NCBI GenBank assembly: GCA_017309275.1
Contig: JAFKLT010000031.1
Span: 1-64,000, forward strand
DNA: 64,000 nt
Reading direction: 5' to 3'
Source: Sphingomonadales bacterium
GTDB lineage: Bacteria > Pseudomonadota > Alphaproteobacteria > Sphingomonadales > Sphingomonadaceae
Shown: positions 7,682-16,533 of the stretch, in pieces
Layout: every line of letters starts with the position of its first letter
How positions within the stretch are numbered: the stretch's first letter is position 1
Program-made: the position numbers and the translations under genes
Notes under the pieces: model-generated
Database searches by the model: none
Told to the model about the DNA's origin: nothing
What the model saw: only the letters and a program-made list of their open reading frames with translations

Positions 7682-8406
7682 CGGCCACGCTTCCCTCTCG
7701 CCGCGACGAAGCCTGGCGCTATAGCGACATCGACGCGGTCGCCGCGGCGTGGCCGCTGCCCGCGCCCGAAAGCATCATCGTGCCCGCCGCGGGCAGCTTC
7801 AAACGCGCGATCGTACAGGACGAAGGCGGCATCCGTCAGATCGAACTGGTGATCGGCAAGGGCGCGGCGGCATCGCTGCATGTGCTCAATATCGGCGGCG
7901 CCTATGGCCGCATCGAACTTGCCGTGACGCTGCACGAAGGCGCGGACTTCACGCTCGGCGCCGCGCAGATCGGCGGCGGCGAGCAGACGCTCGAGATCGT
8001 CACCACTATCACCCACGCCGAACCCGGCGCGACATCGCGGCAGATGGTGCGATCGGTGCTGGCCGGCACCGCAACCGGCACTTATCTGGGCAAGGTCGCA
8101 GTTGCGCGCGGCGCGCAGCAGACCGACAGCGAACAGGATGTGAAGGCGATGCTGCTCGACCGCAGCGCCACCGCCAACGCCAAGCCCGAACTGGAAATCT
8201 TCGCCGACGACGTCAAATGCGCGCACGGCTGCGCGATCGGCGAACTCGACGCGATGAGCCTCTATTACCTCCAGTCGCGCGGCCTGCCGCCGGCCGAGGC
8301 GAAGAAGATCCTGCTCCAGGCGTTCGTTGCCGGCGTGTTCGACGGCGCCGAGGATGAGGAACAGCTACAGGCGCTCGCGCTGGCGAAGCTGGGAGAACTG
8401 GTGTGA
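7678..8406 (+). CDS. sufD: SufD, short form
   Basis: A 242-aa SufD homologue beginning at GTG 7678, overlapping the sufC stop by 4 bp. The N-terminal RRDEAWRYSDID and the C-terminal block with CAHGCAIGELD, YYLQSRGLP and A.KILLQAFVAGVFD are the family's conserved parts; this region contacts SufC and contributes to the SufB-SufD interface. SufD is commonly above 400 residues in enterobacteria, so this copy has a much reduced central beta-helix. The frame is intact on both sides, so I read it as a natural short version rather than a truncation. Confidence 0.9.
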   Translation: MTATLPSRRDEAWRYSDIDAVAAAWPLPAPESIIVPAAGSFKRAIVQDEGGIRQIELVIGKGAAASLHVLNIGGAYGRIELAVTLHEGADFTLGAAQIGGGEQTLEIVTTITHAEPGATSRQMVRSVLAGTATGTYLGKVAVARGAQQTDSEQDVKAMLLDRSATANAKPELEIFADDVKCAHGCAIGELDAMSLYYLQSRGLPPAEAKKILLQAFVAGVFDGAEDEEQLQALALAKLGELV

Positions 8407-9584
8407 CGACCACGACCGCCGCCCGCCTTTTCCCCGACGTCCGCGCCGACTTTCCCGGCCTGACTCCCGGCTGGCACTATCTCGACACCGCCGCGACCGC
8501 GCAAAAGGCGCAGGCGGTGATCGACGCGACGGTGAACGCGATGGGCCGCGACTATGCGACCGTGCACCGCGGCGTCTATGCGCGCTCGGCCGACATGACG
8601 CTCGCTTATGAAGCGGCGCGGCGGCGCATCGCCGCGTTCGTCGGCGCCCGCGAGGAGCAGGTGACGTTCGTTCGCGGCGCGACCGAGGCCATCAACCTGG
8701 TCGCCTATTCGCACCCGCGCAAAGGCCGCGTCCTGCTGTCGGTGCTGGAACATCACAGCAATATCGTGCCGTGGCAGCTCGCGGGGTGGCAAGTCGACGT
8801 GTGCCCGCTCACCGCCGACGGATGCATCGATCTGGACGCCGCCGAAAAGATGCTGACCCCCGATCACACGATGGTCGCCTTCGCGCACGTCTCGAACGTC
8901 CTCGGCAGCCCGCTCGACGTTGCTCGCGCCGCCGAGCTTGCGCACCGCGTCGGCGCCGAATTGCTGATCGACGGCTGCCAGGCGGTGCCGCGCCTGCCGG
9001 TCGATGTCGCCGCGCTCGGCTGTGACTATTATGCTTTTTCGGGTCACAAGCTTTATGGCCCCACCGGCATCGGCGTGCTGTGGAGCGACAAGCTCGACGC
9101 GCTCGCGCCATGGCAGGGCGGCGGATCGATGATCGATCGCGTGACCTTTGAACGCACGACCTATGCCCCCGCCCCCACCCGGTTCGAAGCGGGCACGCCC
9201 GCGATCATCGAAGCGCTGGGGCTGGCGGCCGCGGTCGACTATGTCGAGACGATCGGCATCGAGGCCATCCATGCGCATGAAGTCGCGCTGGTCGCATCGC
9301 TGCGCGAGCAACTGGCGCGCAAGAACAGCATCACGCTGTTCGGCCCCGAAAACAGTGCCGGGATCGTCAGCTTCGCGATGGCGGGGGTTCATCCGCACGA
9401 CATCGGCACTATCTTGGATGAAAGCGGGGTCGCGATCCGCGCCGGGCACCATTGCGCACAGCCGCTGATGGAGCATCTGGGAGTGCCCGCGACCGCGCGC
9501 GCGAGTTTCGGTGTGTACAGCAATGACGATGATGTGGCGGCGCTGATCGACGGCCTCGCCCGCGTCGAAAGGATTTTCGGATGA
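8403..9584 (+). CDS. sufS: SufS, group II cysteine desulfurase
   Basis: A 393-aa PLP enzyme that removes sulfur from L-cysteine for cluster assembly. The start GTG 8403 overlaps the sufD stop by 4 bp. Key features are the NxG/ATEAINLVA substrate region, HHSNIVPWQ, DGCQA with the PLP Asp, SGHKLYGPTG carrying the Schiff-base Lys at about residue 216, and RAGHHCAQPLM with the catalytic persulfide Cys at about residue 351. The downstream ASFGVYSND is typical of SufS. No SufE or SufU is present in the operon; the sulfur acceptor must be encoded elsewhere. Confidence 0.97.
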   Translation: MTTTTAARLFPDVRADFPGLTPGWHYLDTAATAQKAQAVIDATVNAMGRDYATVHRGVYARSADMTLAYEAARRRIAAFVGAREEQVTFVRGATEAINLVAYSHPRKGRVLLSVLEHHSNIVPWQLAGWQVDVCPLTADGCIDLDAAEKMLTPDHTMVAFAHVSNVLGSPLDVARAAELAHRVGAELLIDGCQAVPRLPVDVAALGCDYYAFSGHKLYGPTGIGVLWSDKLDALAPWQGGGSMIDRVTFERTTYAPAPTRFEAGTPAIIEALGLAAAVDYVETIGIEAIHAHEVALVASLREQLARKNSITLFGPENSAGIVSFAMAGVHPHDIGTILDESGVAIRAGHHCAQPLMEHLGVPATARASFGVYSNDDDVAALIDGLARVERIFG

Positions 9585-10051
9585 GCGAGGATCGGATGAT
9601 CAAGGTCGAGGAAGTGACGAGCGTGGAGGCGCCGCCGAAGGCGCGCGTCGAGGATGTCGAAACGGCGCCCGAGAAGCTGGAGCGCAAGCGCGACTATCTG
9701 GAAGGCTTCCTGGCGGCAAAGCCCGCGGCGGTCGAGACCGGCGCGGTCGGCGGCGATCTTTACGAAGCCGTCGTCGGCGCGCTCAAGGACATTTATGACC
9801 CGGAAATTCCGGTGAACATCTATGACCTCGGCTTGATCTACAACGTCGAGATCGACGAAGGCCATGTCGTCGTCACCATGACGCTGACGACCCCGCACTG
9901 TCCGGTCGCCGAATCGATGCCGGCCGAGGTCGAGCTGCGCGTCGGCGCGGTGCCGGGCGTCGGCGATGCCGAAGTCAATCTTGTCTGGGATCCGCCGTGG
10001 TCGCCGGAGAATATGAGCGACGAAGCCCGTCTAGAACTGGGAATGTTGTGA
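9581..10051 (+). CDS. sufT: SufT-type DUF59 (MIP18 family) Fe-S assembly protein
   Basis: A 156-aa protein overlapping sufS by ATGA. The C-terminal ~100 residues form a MIP18/DUF59 domain: ALKDIYDPEIPVNIYDLGLIY, then MTLTTPHCPVAESMP with the conserved Cys, and VNLVWDPPWSPENMSDEARLELGM. The first ~55 residues are a charged extension seen in SUF-linked members. The family helps mature Fe-S proteins, probably in cluster transfer. Its stop overlaps the start of sufA by one base. Confidence 0.92.
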   Translation: MSEDRMIKVEEVTSVEAPPKARVEDVETAPEKLERKRDYLEGFLAAKPAAVETGAVGGDLYEAVVGALKDIYDPEIPVNIYDLGLIYNVEIDEGHVVVTMTLTTPHCPVAESMPAEVELRVGAVPGVGDAEVNLVWDPPWSPENMSDEARLELGML

Positions 10052-10407
10052 TGACCGAAACCAAAACCCGCGCCCGCCCCGCCGCCGTGGCACTGACCGC
10101 CAATGCAGAGGCACGCATTACCAAGCTGATGGCATCGGCGCCCGACGGCGCGATCGGCGTCAAGCTGTCGACCCCGCGCCGTGGCTGTTCGGGCCTGGCC
10201 TATTCGGTCGACTATGTGACCGAAGAACAGAAGTTCGACGAAAAGATCGAGACTCCCGGCGGCACCTTTTACATCGACGGCGCCTCGGTATTGTATCTGA
10301 TCGGCAGCACGATGGACTGGGTCGAAGATGATTTCGCCGCCGGGTTCGTGTTCGAAAATCCGAACGCCAAGGGCGCCTGCGGCTGCGGCGAGAGCTTCAC
10401 CGTATAA
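10051..10407 (+). CDS. sufA: SufA/IscA-type A-type Fe-S carrier
   Basis: A 118-aa HesB/IscA-family carrier that receives clusters from SufBCD and delivers them to apoproteins. The three conserved Cys are visible: one in RRGCSGLAY and two in the C-terminal ACGCGESF. I used ATG 10051, which overlaps the sufT stop (TGATG); an in-frame start at 9997 lies within sufT and is unlikely. It is the last gene of the operon and converges on the extensin-like gene with only 7 bp between stops; no clear terminator is visible. Confidence 0.95.
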   Translation: MTETKTRARPAAVALTANAEARITKLMASAPDGAIGVKLSTPRRGCSGLAYSVDYVTEEQKFDEKIETPGGTFYIDGASVLYLIGSTMDWVEDDFAAGFVFENPNAKGACGCGESFTV

Positions 10408-10414
10408 AGCCCGT

Positions 10415-11131
10415 TCAGCGGCAGATCGACCAGCCCGCCATGCGCTGCGCCATATCGAAGTGGAAGTGATTGGCGTGCGCCGCATTATGATCGGGTGACA
10501 GCACCGTACTGAACAGCCCGCACGATCCGTCGCGGATTTCGTGCAGAAACTCGCTTCGCTTGTCGCCGGGCTTCCAGTCGTTGATCAAGGTGATGCGCGT
10601 CCCGTCGGCCAGAATGAAAGCCGATATGTCGATCGCATTCGCGGTCGAATGCTCGCTCTGCGCCTGTCGGCCCGCGATCTTGCGGCAGTTGTAGCTGCCC
10701 AGATTTTCAAGCTCGGCGACCTTTTGCCCGAAATATTTCTGCGCCGCCGGCTGGACGACATCCCGGTTCCACAGCGCCATCGCGGCGGTCACGGCACAGC
10801 CCGGCGCGGCATTGGCCGGGCGCATCGTCGGGACGAAGCTGTTGCCGGTCAGCACCATGCGCTGGCTCGCGCGGCACTGCCCCGTCCCGACGATCGGCCG
10901 CCGCTCATAGCCTGCCAGCGCCCGGTCGAAAGCGGCGAAGCAGGCGGCATCGTCCTGCGAAAAAGCCATCAGCTTGCGGTGCGTCGCCCATCCCTGCGGG
11001 TGCCGGAACTCGAAGCGCGCGCCCGGAAAATGCTCCGGATGCGCGCGCACCCATTCCATCGCACGGATCGCGCCGATCGTCAGCACGACGGCGATACCGA
11101 ACCAGACAAGATAGGGGCGCAGACTCGTCAC
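10415..11131 (-). CDS. Extensin-like C-terminal domain protein, membrane-anchored
   Basis: A 238-aa protein with one N-terminal membrane segment (residues about 8-24) and a periplasmic domain of the extensin-like family. The family carries a LAS/VanY-type metal site: the SEHSTANAIDIS block supplies His and Asp and the HANHFHFD block supplies His. Cys residues in GQCRA, APGCAVT, SYNCRK, DGSCG and SICR suggest disulfides, as expected outside the cytoplasm. A peptidoglycan or peptide hydrolase role is inferred from the fold. It lies 37 bp from the upstream cytochrome P450 gene on the same strand. Confidence 0.85.
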   Translation of the reverse strand: MTSLRPYLVWFGIAVVLTIGAIRAMEWVRAHPEHFPGARFEFRHPQGWATHRKLMAFSQDDAACFAAFDRALAGYERRPIVGTGQCRASQRMVLTGNSFVPTMRPANAAPGCAVTAAMALWNRDVVQPAAQKYFGQKVAELENLGSYNCRKIAGRQAQSEHSTANAIDISAFILADGTRITLINDWKPGDKRSEFLHEIRDGSCGLFSTVLSPDHNAAHANHFHFDMAQRMAGWSICR

Positions 11132-11168
11132 GCGCCCCAGATGGCGCGTGCGACACGGCCCGGCAAGC

Positions 11169-12560
11169 TCAGAGCGGTTCGAAAGTGACCGTCAGCCCAT
11201 CCTTCGGGCGCGGGATCGGCAATATCTGCCATTCGGGCGCATAGCCGTCGCGCACGACAATCCGATGCGTGGTCACCACATGGTGGAAAAATATCTTCGC
11301 CTGCATATAGGCGAAGTGCAGTCCCAGGCACATGTGGGCGCCGCCGCCGAAGGGCACCCACGCATATTTATGCCGCTCGCGCGTCGGTTCGGGCGAAAAG
11401 CGCATCGGGTCGAACTTCTCGGGCTCGGGCCAATGCTCCTCCATCATATGGGTGAAGGCGGGACTGACACCCACGCTGGTGCCCGCGGGGATGCGATAGC
11501 CGCCGAATTCGAAATCCTTGAGCGCGCGGCGCGGAAAGCTGGGCACCGGCGGGACCAGGCGCAGCGATTCCTTGAACGCCCATTCGGTCATTTCAAGTTC
11601 GCCCAGGCCGTTGTGGCCGACACCTTCGCCCGCGGGGGCGACGCTCAGCATCTCTTCGCGCAGCTTGTCCTGCCATTCGGGATGCCGGGCGAGCTGCCAC
11701 ACCATCGTCGTGATCGAACTGGTGATGGTGTCGTGCGCCGCCATCATCAGGAAGTTCATATGGTCGACGATCGCGCCGACCGACAGATACTTGCCGTCGT
11801 CGTCCTTCGCGCGGCAGATCTGGCTGAAGATATCCTCACCCGCACCCTCGCGCCGTTCGGGCACCATGCGACCGAAATAGTCGACCAGATAGGCCCTGCC
11901 CTTCGCGCCGCGTCCCATCGCGGTGAAGGGAAGCGGGCGGCGCACGACGCCGATCGACGCCTGCACCATGTCGACGAACGCCTTGTTGACCTTGTCGGCC
12001 TCGGGCCCCCAGGGGATGCCCAGAAAGCTCGTCGCGGCAAGATCGAGCGTCAGCTCCTTGATCGCGGGATAGAATTGAAAGGTCTTGCCGCTCCAGACCT
12101 GCACGCGCTCGCGAATGCCCTCGTTCAGCGAATCCGCATAGTGGCGCATCGGTTCGGGCTTGAAGGCCACCGACAGCACCTTGCGATCGGCGCGATGCTT
12201 TTCGAAATCCATCAGCATCAGCCCGCGGGGGAACAGCAGGTTCAGCACCGGTCCCCATCCCTGTTCGGACGAGAAAATCTTCTCGCGATCGAACATCACC
12301 AGTTCGTTCGCTTCGGGACCATGCAGCGCGACGCTGCGCCCGCCAAAGCTGTTGTTGCGATAGACACGGCCATATTTGGCGACCATGCGCCGGGTAAAGG
12401 TCGGATAATCGCGCAGTTGCTCCAGCGTGTTGCCGATCACCGGCATGCCGTCCTCGCCCGGTATATGGTCGAGCGCGGCATCGGGATTGCGCGGCAGCCA
12501 ATGGGCGGTGTCGGGGCCAAAACGGCCTTCGGACCAATTGATCTTTGCAGGAGCGTTCAT
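11169..12560 (-). CDS. Cytochrome P450 monooxygenase
   Basis: About 463 aa. The I-helix oxygen-activation motif AAHDTITSS, the K-helix ExxR (ESLR) and the heme loop FGGGAHMCLG with the axial Cys near residue 408 are all present, so the enzyme should be active. There is no membrane anchor. I prefer ATG 12560 (MNAPAK) because GAGGG lies 8 bases upstream; the in-frame ATG at 12593 lacks a ribosome site. No ferredoxin or reductase gene is adjacent, so redox partners are elsewhere and the substrate cannot be told. Confidence 0.92.
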   Translation of the reverse strand: MNAPAKINWSEGRFGPDTAHWLPRNPDAALDHIPGEDGMPVIGNTLEQLRDYPTFTRRMVAKYGRVYRNNSFGGRSVALHGPEANELVMFDREKIFSSEQGWGPVLNLLFPRGLMLMDFEKHRADRKVLSVAFKPEPMRHYADSLNEGIRERVQVWSGKTFQFYPAIKELTLDLAATSFLGIPWGPEADKVNKAFVDMVQASIGVVRRPLPFTAMGRGAKGRAYLVDYFGRMVPERREGAGEDIFSQICRAKDDDGKYLSVGAIVDHMNFLMMAAHDTITSSITTMVWQLARHPEWQDKLREEMLSVAPAGEGVGHNGLGELEMTEWAFKESLRLVPPVPSFPRRALKDFEFGGYRIPAGTSVGVSPAFTHMMEEHWPEPEKFDPMRFSPEPTRERHKYAWVPFGGGAHMCLGLHFAYMQAKIFFHHVVTTHRIVVRDGYAPEWQILPIPRPKDGLTVTFEPL

Positions 12561-12733
12561 CGCGGAGCCCTCGTCCAAGATTGCAGTTGGCATTTGGCTA
12601 TCGCACTACTGACATCAATGCAAGTAAGCCCTGTCCCGCATGCGGACTCCATTCACCGCAAATTCAACTCGACTCGTGCAGTCTCATGGCAAGATAACGG
12701 GTCGCATCCGTTTGGACCCTAAAGGATAAATCC

Positions 12734-13714
12734 ATGCGCAACAGTTTCCCGCGCCGTCTGTCCATCGCCCTCGGCGCCCTTGCCACGACCACCCTCGGCG
12801 GCTGCTATTACGGCGACGTCTATGGCACCAGCTATGCCTCTGGCGGCGATTGCTCGTCGCGCTATGGCGCCGACTATTACGACTATGACGGTTATGCCTA
12901 TGACGACGGCTATGGCTATGACTGCTATGACGGCGCCGATTATGGCAGCGGCTTCGCCAACATCGGCTTCGGCGGCGGCTGGTACGACAATTATTACTAC
13001 CCCGGCTATGGCCTGTGGCTCTTCGACAATTACAACAATCGCTATCCCCTGCGCGGTTCCTATCTGAACTATTGGGGTGGGCGCCGCGCGTGGTGGAAGC
13101 ATCATGGCGGGCGCGGTGACGGCAATTGGAACCGGCCCGGCCGAGGTGACGGCGACGGACGTCCCGGCCGCCCCGGCGGCTGGAACGGCCAGCCCGGCCG
13201 CGGCGACGGCAATGGCGACGGTCGACCCGATCGCCCCGGCGCTGGTCAACCCGGTCGCGGCGATGGCCCGAACGGCGCGCCGCGTCCCGGCGGCTGGGGC
13301 AATGGCGGCAACAATGGCAATCCGCCGACCAACGCAAACCCTGGCCGCCCCGATCGTCCCGGCGCAGGCCGTCCGCAGCGTCCGCCGCAGGGCGAGGGCG
13401 ACTATGTTCGTCCGCGCCCGCCGCGTGGCAACATGCCGGTCACCGAACCCGGCGATGTCTTTACCCCGCCGCCTGCCGCGCAGCGTCCGCCGCGCAACTG
13501 GGCGCCGCGCGGGCCCGAGGCCGCTCGCCCGCCGCGCCAATCGCCGGGTGGTGGGCAGCCGGGCGGCTATCGCCCTGCCCCGACCCCGCAGGCCGCGCCT
13601 TCGACGCCCGTCGTGCGCAGCGCACCGGTCGTGCGCAGCGCGCCCGAACCACGCTCGGCGCCGCCGGCAGGACGTTCGCACAGCGACCGACAGAACGACG
13701 CACGCCCCGACTAG
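12734..13714 (+). CDS. Gly/Pro/Arg-rich low-complexity lipoprotein
   Basis: A 326-aa protein with a lipoprotein signal ending in LGGC (Cys about residue 24), preceded by an AAGGA ribosome site. Residues 25-110 are rich in Tyr, Asp and Gly (repeated YGY/YDD). Residues about 120-200 carry repeats of the type PGRGDG, RPGRPG and DRPGAG, and the last 130 residues are Pro/Arg-rich with a short tandem VVRSAP repeat. No enzymatic domain is seen. Such composition suits a surface or matrix component. The antisense strand is open over the same region, as expected from biased codons. Confidence 0.75.
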   Translation: MRNSFPRRLSIALGALATTTLGGCYYGDVYGTSYASGGDCSSRYGADYYDYDGYAYDDGYGYDCYDGADYGSGFANIGFGGGWYDNYYYPGYGLWLFDNYNNRYPLRGSYLNYWGGRRAWWKHHGGRGDGNWNRPGRGDGDGRPGRPGGWNGQPGRGDGNGDGRPDRPGAGQPGRGDGPNGAPRPGGWGNGGNNGNPPTNANPGRPDRPGAGRPQRPPQGEGDYVRPRPPRGNMPVTEPGDVFTPPPAAQRPPRNWAPRGPEAARPPRQSPGGGQPGGYRPAPTPQAAPSTPVVRSAPVVRSAPEPRSAPPAGRSHSDRQNDARPD

Positions 13715-13723
13715 GCAAAACGG

Positions 13724-15037
13724 CTAGGCCGGCGCAGGCATGTCCTTCGCGCCGGCCGACACCACCGTCGCCGCCACCAGGTCGCCGACGACGTTCAGCG
13801 TCGTCCGGCACATGTCGAGAAAGCGGTCGACACCCAGGATTAGGCCGATCCCCTCGGGCGGCACGCCGACCGACGCCAGGATAAGCGCGATCACCGGCAG
13901 CGACCCCGCCGGCACGCCCGCCGTACCGATGCCGCCCAGGATGCAGATCAGCATCACGAACAGCTGCTGCTGCAGCGTCAGGTCGATCCCGAAGAATTGC
14001 GCGAGGAAGATCACCGTCACCCCCTCGAACATCGCGGTGCCATTCTGGTTGGCGGTCGCGCCGATCGTCAGGACGAAGCGCGCGACCTTGTCGGGCAGGC
14101 CCAGCTGGTCGTGCGCCACGCGCAGCGCGGTCGGCAGCGTCGCATTCGACGACGCGGTCGCAAAGGCCATGACCGACGCCTCCTGCGTCTGGCGGAAAAA
14201 GGCGATCGGTGACTTTCCGGCAAAGCTGCGCAGCAGGATCGGAAAGACGACGAACATCTGCAGCGCCAGCGCCAGCAGCACGACCCCGACGAACGCCGAC
14301 AGCCGGATGATCAGGTCCCAGCCGAACTGCGCCGCAAGGTTGAACATGAAACAGAAGACCGCGATCGGCGCGAGCTGGATGACCAGGCCGATCAGCTTCA
14401 TCGAAACCTGGAACACCCCCTCGACCACCGACTTGAACGCCGTCGCCTGGGGCGACTGCACCAGCATCAGCCCGATGCCGAAGAACAGCGCGAAGAACAT
14501 CACCGCGAGCACGTCATTCTCGTTCATCGCGGTAAAGACGTTGCTCGGCACGATCGCGACCAGCGCGTCCATCCCGGTCTTGGCCTCGCCCGCGCGGTCG
14601 GTGATCGCCTTCGCGCCCTCCGCCCCCTCGGCAATCAGGCCGTGCGCGATCGCGGGATCGACCCCCGCGCCGGGCTGAAACAGGTTCACCACGGCCAGGC
14701 TGATCGCGACCGAAATCGCCGAGACGACGACGGTGTAGAGCAAAGTCCGCGCGCCGATCGACCGCAGCGCCCGCATCTCGCCCATCTCGGCGACGCCGAC
14801 GATCAGCGCCGATACCAGCAGCGGAATGACGAGCATGAACAGCAGGCGCAGGAATATCTGCCCGAACGGCCCGGTCACATAGGTGGTGAACGCCGCGACC
14901 CACGGCGCGTCGGGCGCGGCGTAATGGACCGCCAGCCCCGCGAGCAGGCCGGCAACGAAGCCGGCGAGCATTCGCCATTGCAGTCGCCGCGCACGGCCTT
15001 CCTGTTCTTCGGGCGCGGCTATCACTGCGTCGGCCAT
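13724..15037 (-). CDS. Dicarboxylate/amino acid:cation symporter (DAACS), copy 1
   Basis: A 437-aa inner-membrane transporter of the GltP/DctA family with about eight hydrophobic segments and two re-entrant loops. The Ser-rich hairpin motif appears as FATASSNATLPTAL, and the substrate and sodium site as TIGATANQNGTAMFEGV. RFLDMCRTTLNVVGD near the C-terminus is the family's final motif. ATG 15037 has GAGGAG six bases upstream. It lies 56 bp downstream of a second DAACS gene. The substrate could be glutamate, aspartate or C4-dicarboxylates. The second copy has SSEAAMPKL where this one has SSNATLPTA. Confidence 0.92.
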   Translation of the reverse strand: MADAVIAAPEEQEGRARRLQWRMLAGFVAGLLAGLAVHYAAPDAPWVAAFTTYVTGPFGQIFLRLLFMLVIPLLVSALIVGVAEMGEMRALRSIGARTLLYTVVVSAISVAISLAVVNLFQPGAGVDPAIAHGLIAEGAEGAKAITDRAGEAKTGMDALVAIVPSNVFTAMNENDVLAVMFFALFFGIGLMLVQSPQATAFKSVVEGVFQVSMKLIGLVIQLAPIAVFCFMFNLAAQFGWDLIIRLSAFVGVVLLALALQMFVVFPILLRSFAGKSPIAFFRQTQEASVMAFATASSNATLPTALRVAHDQLGLPDKVARFVLTIGATANQNGTAMFEGVTVIFLAQFFGIDLTLQQQLFVMLICILGGIGTAGVPAGSLPVIALILASVGVPPEGIGLILGVDRFLDMCRTTLNVVGDLVAATVVSAGAKDMPAPA

Positions 15038-15093
15038 CGTCAACTCCTCGTCCGCCCCGGTTTCAGGGACGGACGAGGCGCTGAATTCGCGTC

Positions 15094-16425
15094 TTATCCG
15101 GCCACCGGCTTATCTTCCCCATCTTCTTGACGAAGATCGAGCCCGCGGGTTCCATGATGCGGCGTATGCGCCGGAGCATGCGGGCGCTCGGCAAAGGCCG
15201 CCTCGGGCTCTTCCAGCATGCCTTCCCACTTGGTGATGACGCTGGTCGCGACGGCGTTACCGACGACATTGGTCGCGGTGCGTCCCATGTCGAGGAACTG
15301 GTCGATGGCAAAGATCAGCGCGACCCCTTCGACCGGCAGGTCGAACATGGCCAGCGTCGCGGTGATGACGACCAGGCTGGCGCGCGGCACCGCGGCGATC
15401 CCCTTCGACGACACCATCAGCGTCAGCAGGATCAGGATCTGCGTCGAGATCGACAGGTCGATGCCATAGGCCTGCGCGATGAAGATCGTCGCAAAGCTGG
15501 CGTACATCATCGACCCGTCGAGGTTGAAGCTGTACCCCAGCGGCAGCACGAAGCCCGAAATTCGGCGCGGCACGCCAAAGCGGTCGAGCTGCTCGAAAAG
15601 CTTCGGCATCGCGGCTTCCGACGAAGCGGTCGAAAAGGCGATCAGCAACGGCTCGCGGATGTAGCGGATCAGCTGGATGATGCGCCCGCGCAGGAAGATC
15701 GCGCCGATGCCGAGCAACAGCACCCACAGCAGCAGCAGCGAGATATAGAATTCGGTCAGCAGCTCGGCATAAGTGCCAAGGATACCGAGGCCATATTTCG
15801 CGACCACCCCGGCCAGCGCGCCGAACACCGCGATCGGCGCAAGCCGCATCACATATCCGGTGATCTGCAGCATCAGCTCGGCGAGCGCTTCGGCTCCCTT
15901 GACCAGCGGCCGTCCCTTCTCGCCAAGCGCCGAAAGGCCGACGCCCGCGAAGAGCGCGAAGACCAGGATCTGGAGGACGTTGTTCTCCGCCATCGCCTGG
16001 AAGACATTCTTGGGAAACACATGTTCGACGAATTCGAACAGGTCGAGCTTCTTGACCTCGCCGACCGCCTGCGCCGATGCGGTCAGGTCGACCCCGACGC
16101 CGGGCTGGAGCAGATTGACCATCACCAGGCCAAGGCTGATCGAGATCAGGCTGGCGACGATGAACCATGCGATCGCGCGCGTCCCGATGCGTCCCAATGC
16201 CGAGCTGTCGCCCATGTGCGCGATGCCCGACACCAGCGTGCCGAGGATCAGCGGCGCGACCAGCATCTTGATAAGATTAAGGAAAATTGTCGACAGCGTG
16301 CCAAAGCTGCGTGTCCAATATTCGAAAGCCTGGCTGTCGGCGGGTACGGTGACCCGGACGGCATAGCCGACGATGATCCCCAGGATCATACCGATCAAAA
16401 TATAGATTGTGAGGCGACGTGCCAT
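15094..16425 (-). CDS. Dicarboxylate/amino acid:cation symporter (DAACS), copy 2
   Basis: A 443-aa paralogue of the neighbouring transporter with the same layout: a Ser-rich hairpin (AFSTASSEAAMPKL), PLGYSFNLDGSMMYASFA in the transport core, and DQFLDMGRTATNVVGNAVA near the C-terminus. The NLDG in place of NQNG and the longer His-rich tail distinguish it from copy 1, suggesting different substrates. ATG 16425 is chosen, with AGGGGAG seven bases upstream. It is probably cotranscribed with copy 1. Confidence 0.92.
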   Translation of the reverse strand: MARRLTIYILIGMILGIIVGYAVRVTVPADSQAFEYWTRSFGTLSTIFLNLIKMLVAPLILGTLVSGIAHMGDSSALGRIGTRAIAWFIVASLISISLGLVMVNLLQPGVGVDLTASAQAVGEVKKLDLFEFVEHVFPKNVFQAMAENNVLQILVFALFAGVGLSALGEKGRPLVKGAEALAELMLQITGYVMRLAPIAVFGALAGVVAKYGLGILGTYAELLTEFYISLLLLWVLLLGIGAIFLRGRIIQLIRYIREPLLIAFSTASSEAAMPKLFEQLDRFGVPRRISGFVLPLGYSFNLDGSMMYASFATIFIAQAYGIDLSISTQILILLTLMVSSKGIAAVPRASLVVITATLAMFDLPVEGVALIFAIDQFLDMGRTATNVVGNAVATSVITKWEGMLEEPEAAFAERPHAPAHTPHHGTRGLDLRQEDGEDKPVAG

Positions 16426-16533
16426 CAAGATACTCCCCTGTCCCGCCGTTGCGGGTCCCTATTGGGCCGGGGGTAACAGGGTGGCGGGCCGCGGGCAATC
16501 GCTCGATGCGAGCGCTGCTTCAGCCGCCGGTTT

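Noticed and set aside
12719-13681. 320-codon antisense frame over the Gly/Pro-rich lipoprotein
   Set aside because: It mirrors biased codons of the real gene; the product is an Ala/Ile/Arg repeat with no start signal.
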